64,000 bases of DNA, taken from NCBI RefSeq assembly GCF_000208865.1, contig NC_018389.1:620001-684000 (forward strand), given 5' to 3'. A program made the translations under genes and the position numbers. The notes under the pieces were generated by a model. It had not been told where the DNA came from. It saw only the letters and a program-made list of their open reading frames with translations, and searched no databases. This document shows, in pieces, positions 22,657 through 34,813 of this stretch. Position 1 is the first letter of the stretch; each line of letters opens with the position of its first letter. This stretch comes from Neospora caninum Liverpool. Lineage: Eukaryota > Apicomplexa > Conoidasida > Eucoccidiorida > Sarcocystidae.

Positions 22657-25600
22657 CTTGTAAGGGAGTACGTGATGGAGGGTGTTCTGAGGACAAACAC
22701 CAGGCTGACAGTGCCAAAGAAACCGTGTTTTGTGATACAATTTCTGATACCCAGCCTGAAGACTGGAAGGCGGGCTACAAGAGACGGATGCCGATCTTAT
22801 TCCGCCGAACGTACCTGAACCAATGTCACGATGCAGATTCCGACTGGGACAGGAGTGGGAAAAGACGAAAAGGTGAAAGTGATAGAGCACGTGACTTCGC
22901 TACTTCAGCCTCTCGGTGCCTCCCAATGCCTACATAGGAGGCGGGGCTCTTGCGACGCAAGAATCGATTGCTGCCCATTTACACCCGCACACCCTCTTGA
23001 AGCTCAGCTAGCTGCCATGTGCCGGTTGGTTGCTTTTGTTCCACTAGCTGCTGATGTGATGAACGCTGTTCACCTCACCACGTTTGGATCGCAACCGCTT
23101 CTCTCAGACGCGCAGTTTTAAAAAACATCTTGCTCGTGTTCAAGATGCCTGCATCTACGGGAATGCCTCTGGACCGGCGGAGGTATGTTGCTAGGGCTGC
23201 TAAGCTAGAAATTCTGTGGCCGCTGAGAGGAGGAGTGAAAGCACGTGATAGTGAGAAGTGAAACGTAGTGGAAACGAATCCTTCAACAGGCTTTCGAACT
23301 CTAGCCAGTCACACGACGGTAGGCAGAAGGGGAACAGCTTGGCATATCGGTTGCAGGGGGCGGAGAGGAAAAAAGATGGTTAGTTGTGCTCGCTGACAAA
23401 GGAGTTCCGAGCTTGCTCCAATCCCAGAAGGCTGAACTCGCAACATTCCATCTTCGGTCATTCGGTAAACCACGAGATATGACTAAGGCACGGCAATGCC
23501 CCCACAGCCAACGGATGAAAGGATGTGGTGCCTGAGTCCCCAGGCTGCATTCTCAAGCGAATTGTTTTCACCCGGACAGCCGAACGCCTTTGTTCGAAAA
23601 CCGCCGTGAAGTGTTTGCCGTGACAATTGACAACATGTTGAAGGTCCGGTGTTCAGACTGATTCCGCTATCTAGTTGGGATTTGCTGTTTCGCTGTTTCG
23701 AGCGTGGTCAGACACGTCAAAAAAAACGAACCTCTGTAAGAATGCTTGCACAACGCACGGAGCATCCCGCTTTGCGCGCATTTGAACGCAACGAGTGATC
23801 CGAGCTGGAGACTCTCTAGGCTGCGTCTCTTGTTTCCCGGTATCTGAACGGGGTAACAGGTGTGCAAAGGAACAAAAGCGCGGCAAGGTGGATTTTTGGG
23901 CTGAGCGTGTGTATGTTTGGCTGTCCAGATCTTGGCATCATCAGTCCGTGGTTTGCTCCAGAAACAGTCGGGAAACACCCCCACACAACGGGCGCTCCAT
24001 TTTTTTTGACTTGACGCTGGAACTCGTGCCAGACACCATGCCTATTCTTTAGAAGCATCGAGACTCTCGACATATATCGAGACAGGATTATTTATAGCGT
24101 TTTCTGGGGAGTTTACAATGCGAGTTGGACTACTAGTGTAGACCAATGCACCTACACAGAGCTCTCATGAAGAGGTCAACGCTCACGGGAAGTTCCATGG
24201 ACCACGAGGATGGAGTCCCTGAGGGATAAGTCAAGTTTTTCGTTTTGTCGTCCACCTTCGTGCAGTACGAAACAATAGAACCACTACCCAAGGCGATGGA
24301 CGGAAATGACAAGAGCCTCCGCCGGGCCACAGAGTCGCTCGGGGACACACAAGCGCCGAGGCGGCCTGAGACATCACCACGCATTACCCCGTCCATGATT
24401 CTGCAAAGTAGAGCCTAGTTGTCTGTCTTCTCCTTCATCGATTAACGACCAACATATTTTCTCGCCCCCTAAGTTCTTTCTGAGCCCTCGTTGTTTCCTG
24501 AAGTTAGTCGTGCAGGCCGTCCAAAGAGACGTGCCCGTTCACCCGAAACAGTCTGATTCGACGACAGGGATGCGATGTTCTCCGCTTTCGATTCTGGCTG
24601 CAACTATCAAAGTGTTTCCTGTGTGCAGCCGAACTCTGGGTAATGGAAAGGAAGCGCATTCCCAGAATTCCTCAACGGACGTCCCAGGTTTTCAGACACC
24701 GGTGCGATGGCGGGGAATCGCATACTCTCCAGTCAGTGACCCTGGGGGCTAGGAGACTCAACCGTCAGAAGCGAGAAACCGCTGTCGCCCGTGAGGAACA
24801 GCCACTCTGAAACAAGATGCTGAAGGATTCGGAAGGCTCACAAGAAGTGCGGCGGGCGCGTACAAGCGTAGAAAAAAGCATAGGTATAAACGTCTGTTTG
24901 TCGTCGCAAGAATGTAGCGTCGGGGTACCCACACAAACTCGGTCACTCTCACGAGAACCAACTCGGTGGTCGCTCCTTGTCACCGTGACGGCAGTAACAC
25001 GTCTCGTCTTCCCATCTTCCGCTCATTCTGCCTCGCCGCCTCTGCAATAAACTACTTAAAACCACCGTTCTGTCTCTGCTACAACTCGACGAAGCTTAGA
25101 GAGCGCGTTTTCGGCAGTCTTCCCAGTTCCATTCGCCCTTGCAAGAGAAAGCATACCCGAAGCTTCTATAAATCTGCTCTCTCGAGTTACATCGATATCG
25201 ACAAGCACAACGGCGCTCAAATGTATCCGTGGGGTACTGCTGCCTGTTGTGGCGACACGGAGTTACGTGCCCTCAGATACCGAACGCTCGCCGTCCAGAG
25301 CAACACAGACTCTGGCGTCGGGCTTATTTCCCATCTCCTCTCGTCTACAGAGTGGAAAACGGAGAAGGGAAGAAGTCACTTGCGAGATCGAATCAGCATT
25401 TGAGGAGAACCGCGCCAAAGACGACAGGTTTTGATGGCGTTCTTGGCGGGGCGTTGCCGGCTGTAGGCAAGGACAGGGAGCATGCGTACTAGCGCAGCAG
25501 AGTCACGCGCCGTCGTCCCCTGTTCTCTTGCTCGCCCCATGGGAAAAGCGCATCTACGTGTTAAAACGGCGGGTTTCCGAAAAGCATCAAGGGGCGAATC

Positions 25601-26859
25601 TCCATGGAACGGCTCAGGCGACCCATGCCCTTTCTTTTGGCGAGAAAAGAGCTTTCTAGCGCCTGCCTGTCAACTCCTCTCAACACTCTTTTCCCGTCGC
25701 TAACCCGGGTGTCCCGTGCTAGTCTAGCTCAGCGGCGAAGCGCATCTCCCTTTCCTGTTCGAGGCAGGCGGGTGGGGTTCGAGTTACACGAGGATAAAAA
25801 CCGTTTCCAACCATCTTTTGGGCAGACACGACATTTGTTTCTCGCCGTATCTCCAAGTCTTAGCTCTCTAGAAGTCAAGCTTTCTGCAGCTCGGAGACAA
25901 GCCGCCGCTCCTTGCGGTCACCGCTTGATGCATGCCCACTTTTTTGTCTACAGTCCCTCTCTAGTAGGATTACTTACGTGTTTATTAATACCCGCTCCTC
26001 TTCTGATCCAAACGCTTGTTTCCTTTCCCTCTCTTCCATGCTTGTCGAGGGGACTCGAGAAGGCGCGTCTCGGTTTCTGGTATTCTCTATCGTCGTCCCG
26101 GGGCACCTTTTCGCGGCTGTTTAACTCGAGATTTGCCTCGGCCTCATCCTCAGATTTCTCTGGACGGGCGCAAATGCCTTTACCCAACAGAGGCGGGAGT
26201 TCTCCCTTTTTCTCATGTTTTTTCGGCTCTTTCTCCTGCCTCGTCTCTCGATCACTGCAGTTGCTCGTTGCAACCGCGTCTCGCCTTGTCTTCTCGAGTT
26301 CCCTAGCTACCTTCGCGACAGTCTTCCATTCACTTCGCTCCTCCTCTGCGTGCTGAAACTCTCATTTTTTCCTCTCCGTAGAATCGGCGTATCTACGGCT
26401 TAGCAGGCACGTCCACAGCATCACGGGTTCACGGTTCACGCATGGAGATCAGCGAGCGAAACAACGCCTCAGAACAGAACATCTTCCCTGTTCCTCTTCC
26501 TCCTCCGCTTTTCCTCGCCCTTCCTTCCCTCTTTCCCCTCTCTATCGGCCTTACACACTTGCTCTCTCCTCTCCTTTTCGCCACCCTTCAGATTTGGCAG
26601 CGGGGGCCGTATTCGACTTTTTCCTGCAACACTCTGGAAGGCTCGCCTCGCGCTCCTCTTTCTCCTGGCCAAGTTTCTTCTTCAAAGGCTATGAAGACCA
26701 TTTGTTTGCACCGCGCCTTCTTTTCTACTTTTTTCTTTTCCCTGGAGTTTCTTGTTCGTCTTCGTCGCTGTCTGCTCTTCCCTGCGCGTCTCCGCCCTGC
26801 ACTCACCGCTCGGTCTTCTTCGCCTGCCTTCTCTTTATCGATTGCCTTTCCTTGCTTCC
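22657..26859. other. Divergent intergenic region
   Basis: About 4.2 kb lies between the start of the minus-strand secreted gene and the start of the plus-strand AVL9/DENN-MORN gene, so it should contain both promoters. The last ~1 kb is pyrimidine-rich (TCTCTTTC-type), as expected for a long 5' UTR. ORFs such as 25604-26356 are Ser/Leu/Phe/Arg low-complexity readings of this composition. I see no supported gene, RNA gene or mobile element. Confidence 0.5.
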
Positions 26860-29800
26860 ATGAGTTTTAGTGATCCTCCTGCGGGAGGCGGGTCCCTTCC
26901 TACCCCGCCTTATATTCCGCACATGTCTGAAAATGGACCAGAACATCCACGACAAGATTCCTTCCTCTCGTGAGCCGCACGACCTGTGTTTTCCCTTATC
27001 CTCTTTCTTTCGTTTATCCTTTTCAGTTGCTTGCTTTTGGGTTGTGATGCCTCCAGATTTACATGCCGCAACCTCGCTTCAGCCCTCGCTGTCTTCTCTC
27101 CTTTTCTGCGGTTTTTCTCCAAGTCGTATGCACCGGCCGTTTCCTGAGGAACAGCTGTATTTTTCCCGAGTTTCTTCGATGTTTTTTTGTTCTGCTTTCT
27201 CCGTCTCTCCTCTCCGTTCCGTGGTGCTCCATTGGCAGCCCTCTTCTCGTTTCAACCTGAAAAGCTGCAGCCGGTCGTCCGTTTGGTCTTCCATCTCTCC
27301 ATCGAGTTCTCTGTCTCGTCTCCACCCCTCAGCCGAGTGAAAACTTCGGCGCGTTCTCCCTTCGTGCTGTTTTCATTTCCCCCGCAAAATCAATCTCGTC
27401 CTCGCGTGCCTAACACGTATATGTGGATACAGATCTGTCTATGCAGGCGTTCCTGGTGAATCTCGTGTCTCCTCATGCATAGATACACATGGGCAACGTT
27501 CCCGCCTGTCAGTGTACGGGCTTGAATTCCTAGCCGGAGACTTGAACACTTTTCATCCGACTAAAACGCCGCATCGACTCCCATTCAGCGTTCTCGACTC
27601 TCATACACACAAGCACACCGTACAATATAAGATGTATGCATGTGCAGAGGTGTGAAGCTTCATGATTCGATTCTCTGAATGTGTTTTGCTACGCGTCACA
27701 GAGACACAAAAAGAGATGCATGCAGCGGTTCGCGTCTCTCCTCGCTTTTCGGCCTCAGGTACGACGCCGACGTGGCGAGTTTCGATTTCTCTCTCGTCAA
27801 CCAGACTGAAGGCGCACGCACTGCGTCTGAAGACCGCGAGGAGTCTTTCCCGAGTCGGCCTTCCTTTTCAGGATCGGCATATCTCCATGGAGATTATGCC
27901 GACGCTTCAGAGAGCACAGACAACGCTGAGTTGGAGCGCCGCAAAGGTACATTGCTTTCCCGCGTTCATGTACCTCAGAGGGAAGTTAATCCTCAAACCG
28001 CGCTGTCGCACCGGAGAAGAACAGAGACAAAAGAGATTATCGAGCTGTGTGCATGCGTCGCAGCAGTCTCCTCGCACCTTTTTTTTGAAAGTGGAAACGT
28101 CTCCGCTGTTCGAGCACCCCGTCCGCTGCTTGCTTGTCCCCCGTGCTGTCTTCCTTCTGTGTTTCCTCTGTTTCTTCTTCCTCTCACCTTTGGAAGGGCA
28201 GATAGAGGCGTGTTCGTGCATTTGCGTGCAGATTTCTTCGCCATCGAAGATGGGAACTCCTCCGATTCGGGATCACTCGACGATGACCTGGGGCTCGCCG
28301 CTCAACTCACTCTCCTTGTGGGCTTGCCTTCGTCCTTTTCGTTCTCGTGCGCCTCTCCAGCTGTCTCTCTCGGCGATGCGTTCTCGCCGCCGCGCGGCGA
28401 AGAGAGTCAGCAGCCCGCGTCGACTCCCCCCGAAGCGAAGCGCAGCGAGGAAGCGAGAGGAGCGAGGAGAGAGGGAGAGACTGGAAACGCGTCCCCGGGG
28501 CAAGGCGACTCGAGTGGAGAGGGACGGAGACACGGAGACAGAGACGTGGCAGGCGGCTGTGGGGAGCGCTCGCTCGGCAGAGAAACAAAGGGGTCAAGAA
28601 GGCGCTCAAGCGAACAAGTGGAGGCATCGGAGTCAACGCATGCGGACGGTTCGACCTCGTCGCGATCGGCCTGGCAAGAGAGACAGTCTCTTCCTGCGAA
28701 GCTGTCGAATGCATTGCGACCGCAGAGACGTCAGGAGGCGGGAAACTCGGGGGAAAACGGGCCTTTCGTGACCACGAGAGAGGACGACAGCCACGAAGGC
28801 GCAAATCCGACAGAAACGAATCACAGGAGACACTCGCTTTCGTGCTCTTCAGGGTCGGAAACCAACCGGGAGACTGTTGGTGTGCAGTCTGACGATTCCT
28901 TCCCTTGCTACGTCTCTGGGGATCAACGGGAACCCCCCGTTGTCTGGTACGAACGCTGGAAGCTTGTTTTCGCCAAGAACACCTCAGGCTTCTTTCAAGC
29001 GAGAGAGAAACATCAGTGCAAAGGTCTTCCTCGACGCGTTTCAGTGTAGAAAAGAAACATGTGCCTATGCTCAATATGGATCTACGTATGCATCATCCAC
29101 TGGCCTGTATACACATATATATATGTATATATGTATATACATGTTGACACGGAAAACAGCGAGTGGGCCCTTATATTTGTGGCATGTCTCTATATTTTTA
29201 TGCGTGGGTTCTGTAGACAGTCTGTGAGGCAAAAATGAGGCTGCCCCGTCAGTCTTGGCGTTCGCGGTTTGCTGTTTTAATCTGTGGTTACCGTAGTTTT
29301 TGCTCCCGCCAGACGTCGCGTGGAAGCGTCTGCTGCCATGTCGTCTGCGCCCACGTGTTTCTTCACGCGCCTGTCGCTTTTTTCTCTTCTCAGCACTCTC
29401 CTCGCTGTTCAACATCCCGTCAGAGGTCCAGAGGTGCACAAGTTTCATCTGCATGCGCCAGGAACCGGCCGAGAAGCGCAAGACAAACCGAGCGCCTGCA
29501 GGGAGAGCAGAGGACCCAACGCTCCCCAAAACCCCGGAGCTGAGAATGGTGTTTCGTCTCGATTGCGGGGAGAAGACGGTCGCGTCGAAACGCGCGTAGA
29601 CGGAGAGCGCAAAGGCATGAATTCGATGCCTCCCGACGCCAAGGTGCGACCCGAAAGCGGGCCCTAAAGAACACATTTGAGTCAGACACACGTGCAGTTC
29701 TCTCTTTCTGGCGCTTCTCTGTGTCGCAGCAGAGTCCGTTTCGTAACGGCCGATCGTTCCACATGAAACACGTATCCGAGTGTGCATCCGCCTTCTTGAT

Positions 29801-32800
29801 TCGAGCCTTCGGGGATCGATTTTCACCGGTCTTTTTCTGCATCCCGTTCCGAGCCGCCACATCGACCCCAACATCTGTCTCTCCCTTTCGACGTGCACCT
29901 ATCTAAGACCTCGACGTTTCGTCTGTCGCGTGATCCCCGCATGATTTTTCCTGGATTTTCCCAGAGCGAGAACCAAGAGCCTGCCTCCGCTCCACCCCCG
30001 CGCCGCGCCGCGCCCGCCGTCTCTTCCGCCTCTCGCGACGCAGGTGTCTCCGAGGCAGACTTGGCATGCATCCGAAAGTGGGCGCCGCTTTTCGCGTTGC
30101 CAGATTTCACCCCCGCTGGCGGTCGTGGAGAGAACGGGCCTTTTCCGATTCCACCTTCTGTCTCGGCTCCTTCTCTTGACAGTGACGCAGAGACGGCAGG
30201 CGACGACGGCAGCGCAGCGAAAGGCCGCGAGAGAGAGGCTGGGTCCGTCTTCTTTCTTCTCTCCTGTCACGAGCGTCTTTTCTTCGGTGTCTCCTGCTAT
30301 AAACGCGTCGACGCAACGGCCGTAAGACTCGCAAACCCCCTTTTTAGGTTAAGACATCCCCACCAAGTTGTCTCCCCTTTTCTCTCTCTTCCAGCTCTTG
30401 CTGTCGCGCGGCGACTGCTCCTGCCTGTCCCAAAGCTGGCCGCCGGGGTGACGGTGTGGGGTCTGAAGTGGATGGCCTGTAGAGGTCTCTTTCTGGTTTT
30501 TTCCTCGAATCGTGTGTTTTCGTGTGCTTACCTCCGCGCGTTTTGGGACCGCTCTCGGCGTTTCTCAGGTTCTCCAGGGGGTCTCTCGAGGCTGTCGCGT
30601 CCGGTGCGCCGTCTGCGTGCTCAGCAGTGTTCCGTTCTGGGGATCTCTTCTCGTGCGCTTCGCTCCAGTGGCGGCCGCGTTCTTCCAGAGCCTCCAAGCC
30701 TCTTCGCCTCTGTGCGCCGCGCCGGAGAGGGGAAGGACGAGGCGGGCGTCGTCGGAGCAGCGCGAGGACGCGCTTTCTGCAGGCACCGAAGAAGAGAACG
30801 GTTGCTTGGCGAGCGACGAAGAAGCTAAGGCGAGGGCAGGGGCAAAGAGACTCCGTAGCGTGAGAAAGGATCGACGAGGTCAAGAGAAAGAAAAGGGTGA
30901 AGAGGAAGCGAAGGCAGGGGAACAGCTCATCCTCGATTGGTCTGCTCAGGTGAACGCGATTCGCTTCGATCAATTGCGGTACTCCGAGCTCTTCTTCGAC
31001 TTGGAGGGGAGTCTCACGCCGTTCGTTCTTCTCTTTCCTCCAGGTAAAATCCAGGGGGATTCTTAGCACTGCTTTTTCTCGCGGCGGAAGGCGCATTTGT
31101 CGCACACAGAGAGGTGGGGAGAAGGGGATATGCGAGAGAAACAGAGGGAGGACCGGATTCCCAAAAAGGTTCGTGTGCTGCTCAGCGGTCTAAAATTCAA
31201 GGCGGGGCAGATCACGGCACGCCGACTTTTTCGTGTGTCTTGCGGACGCAGAGAGCCTCCTCCAGTTAGTGAAGGCGTTTCTGCTGGAGAGAAAAATTCT
31301 CTTCTTTTCAAGAAACCCGACGCGCGCATCTTCTGCAGTCTTGGCGTTTCTCTCGCTCTTTCCAGGTAGGCCACGGCTTTTGGCAGGCGCAAAAGCAAAC
31401 GCAGCAAACTTCAAAGATGGGATCGCTTTCTCGCGTGTTTTCTTTCTCCTGCGCTTCTCCGTTCGCTTTCCATCTCTTCTCTCTTCTCTCTCGCACCCTT
31501 TCATCCTTTCTCTCTTCAATTTCCTCTGTTTTTCTTCCGTTCCGTTTTCTCTTTCCGAGTCTCCCTTCTACCGTCCCTTCTGTTGTATCTGTGCTTGTGT
31601 CGCTCTTCTCTTTCTCTTCACGCTTTCTCGTCATGCTTTCTCTCTTCTCGTCTTTTCCTTCCAATTTTTTCGATTCCGTTTCCAGCTGCTTTGAACTGCG
31701 GATACAACAGCGACGGCTTCGGGAACTTCCACTACCACTGGAGACTGTACGCGTTTCCTTTCCGCGTCTTTCACCGGCGATGTGTCTTCGCTCCCTTCCT
31801 CTCTCTTCCTCTTGTCGAAGAACTTTTGCTTCAAAAAAGAGGCTTTCTTGTCGGCGCCTCAAACTGGGCGGTGCGCATGCACCCTGTCGTTCGCCCCGAT
31901 GTCTGCGGTAAGAACATCCGATACCTTTCCGTCTCATCGGTTCGCTGGCGCTTTTTCTCCAGGGGGTCGGACGAAAAGAAAACACCGCTCCCGCGAAGCC
32001 CTACCCGCCCCACTCAGGCTTCTCCGTATAAAAGCCGATAGAAAGACTCACGGGGATCTCTGCTCTCCACATGTACACACGCACATGTCCAAGGCCCCAC
32101 ATAGAGAAAGATACACATGCAAACGTTGATGCTCTTCAGACGCATATATATATATATATATATAAACGTATCCATATAAAAGAAGAGGCAGACGTAGACC
32201 TGAGTATCGTGTATGCGTATCTATCTATCTATGTATCTATCTATCTATATCTATCTATCTATCTATCTATCTATATATATATATATATATACATATATAC
32301 CTGCGTGGATGCGTTTGTGTGTGGTGTCTTTTGCGCCGGCAGCTCGTGATTTTGTTTTTCCATTTCTTTCCCACGGGTTCCATGCTGTTTGTGTCTGAGA
32401 GTTCTTTTTCTGGCGCTTTGTTGCAGTCGATTTAGATCGCGTTCAGTTGCGTGTTGAGCAAGATGCTCTTCTCCCGTGCCTGGAGCTCACCCCCTCCGAG
32501 CGTTTCTTCGCGACGACGCTACTCCCGGACGCTCTCGCGTCTGCGTCCAACTACCACCCAACGCTTTCTTCTTTCTCTTCTTCCTCTTCTTCTTGCTCTT
32601 CTTCTGTCTCTTCCTCTTTCTCTTCTTCTCTCGGTTGCCTCCAATTTGGCGGTGAGGACGAACCGACCAAGGAGACTAGTGCTCGAGCACCCTGTTCCAA
32701 CGCCCCATCTGACTCTTCTTCGTGTTCGTCTTCTTCGTTTTCGTCTTCTTCGTCTTTTTCGTCTTTTACGCGCCAAGCCGGGAGTTTCTTCCAGGCTGTG

Positions 32801-34772
32801 AGCACCCTCGCGACTTCTTCGGGCTCCTCACGAAAGCCGTTCTTCCGGAAACAAAAATCTGGCGCAGGTACGTGGAGAATTCTTGAAAACTGGATTTGTG
32901 TGCTCCCAAAGATGCCTCTGTACTGGTCGACCTTTGACTGTATGCAGCCTACGCGTAAGAGCACTTACACATATACGCACACACATATATGCACATATAT
33001 ATATATATATATATATATGCATGTATATACAAGTATCCGCAATTGCACACATACGCATGCGAAACCCTATATATACATACATATGAGCATATGCGAATAT
33101 AAGTATATGTGGATACATGTGGATTTATGCAGACCGAAAAGTCGAGGTGGGGACCGTTTGTGTCAACGTGTGTTCTGGCTGTTGCGTCTGCACGCCACAA
33201 ACTAGCTGCGATGTGCTCAGAGGTGTAAGGTTTGGCGTTTTTTTGTGAATTTGTTTTTTCTTCTTCTTTTCTCGTCCCTCTCTGCACCTGTGGAGTACCA
33301 GAGGGCCAAGTGTCCTTCCTCGCTGCCTTCTTGGCCCAGGACAGAAGCGAACCGAACGGTTTGTTCACGGTGTCCCACTGCCTCTGTGTTCTCTTGTTTT
33401 TCTCTGTCAGGCTCCTCCCTTCAGACTTCTGAGAACATTCTTTCTTCTCCTCTCCCTCCTGCTTCCTCTCTCCCCTCTCCTCTCTCCCTCTCCCCTCCCT
33501 ATTCTTCTTCCTGTTCTCCATTCACTTCTTCTTTCTCTCCGTCTTCTTTAGGTCTGTCGCCTTGTTTCAGTCACTCGCACGGCGTGAATGGAACAGATCC
33601 GATAGCATGGCTTTTGGACGATGCAAATCCACCTGAGGCAGGCAGTGCGCTTCACGCGGTGAGACGCTTTTTCTTCTCTTTTCTGCTGACCGTCCATCTC
33701 CCTTTCGTTCTCTCTCTGTTTCGTTTTGTAAGGCCGTTTCAGTATTCTACGTGCGTTTGCCCGTCCACCTGACGCCGAGTCACGCGGCACGGGTTCACAC
33801 AAGAGACACCCGGTTTCTCTGTCTCCGTTTGAAAGGTTTGAGAGTACTTTTTCTTCGCTTCTGAGCCTTTCTTTTTGTCTATCAAGACAATGCATTGCTC
33901 TTTTTGTTTCCCTTCTCCCGTGCTGGCTTCCTCGGGTTTGTTTCTGGGATCTCTCCGGTGCCAAGAGCGCCCCCGGTCTCCGTCTGTCTCTGTCGTTTGC
34001 CCGTTGCGGCAATCTTCGCCTCAGTGGAGAGAAAACCGCGAATTTGCTTCGCCTAACCGATCTTTCCCCGTCAGAAAGTACTCTCAAGCCTTCCGTGGTT
34101 TCACATTTTTCGCGTTCAGGGAGAAGACGGCGCAGGCTGGAAAGAAGCGAGAGAGAAAGAACGGGAAGAGCCGTCTCTCTCTTCTTCAGCGCCTCGTGAC
34201 GAAGTCTCTCCCCCTATCGAGCGCTCCGCCTCTTCCGTTTCTTCTCGTGCTTGTTCTTCGCACGAGGCGAACCGAGAGAGAAACGCGAAAGAAGCAGGAC
34301 GGCGAGCTGCGGGAGCGTTTTCCCAATTTTCGCGCGCAGTTAAGAGCCTGACGAGTGGCCGCGAGCTCCCCGTGTCGCAGAAGAACGTCCTCGGTTCGTC
34401 TTCCTCGTCTCCTCTTTCGGACGAAAACCCGCCGAAAGGTGTGATTCTCGACCAGTCCTCTCAGCCGTTCCCTTCCCCCGCTCACAAAAAACCTTTCTCA
34501 GCTCCTCTCCGTCCCCTCAACTCCCTCGCTGCTCCTCGGTTTTCGTGGAAAAGAAATCTCTCTTTCTCTCTCTCGTCTGTTTTCCCTCCTGCATGCGCCG
34601 GAGACGAGGATCGCGAGAAATCTCTCGCAAATGCGGAGTGGGAAGCGTCCGTCGATCTCGTCCGTGCTGCCTTCACACAGTACCTCGAAAAACTCTGCCG
34701 GTAAACAGAGCTCGAAGTGAAAGCGTGGAGGAGCTAACCATGTGTATGTATGTGCATGCATGCAACAAATAC

Positions 34773-34813
<41 letters not shown>

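Noticed and set aside
25720..25792. tRNA-like A box (TAGCTCAGCGG) followed by GGGTTCGAGTT
   Set aside because: The T-arm stem and acceptor stem do not pair, so no cloverleaf can be drawn.
25604..26356. 250-codon plus-strand ORF upstream of the AVL9/DENN-MORN gene
   Set aside because: Ser/Leu/Phe/Arg low complexity produced by a pyrimidine-rich strand; more consistent with a long 5' UTR or promoter region.
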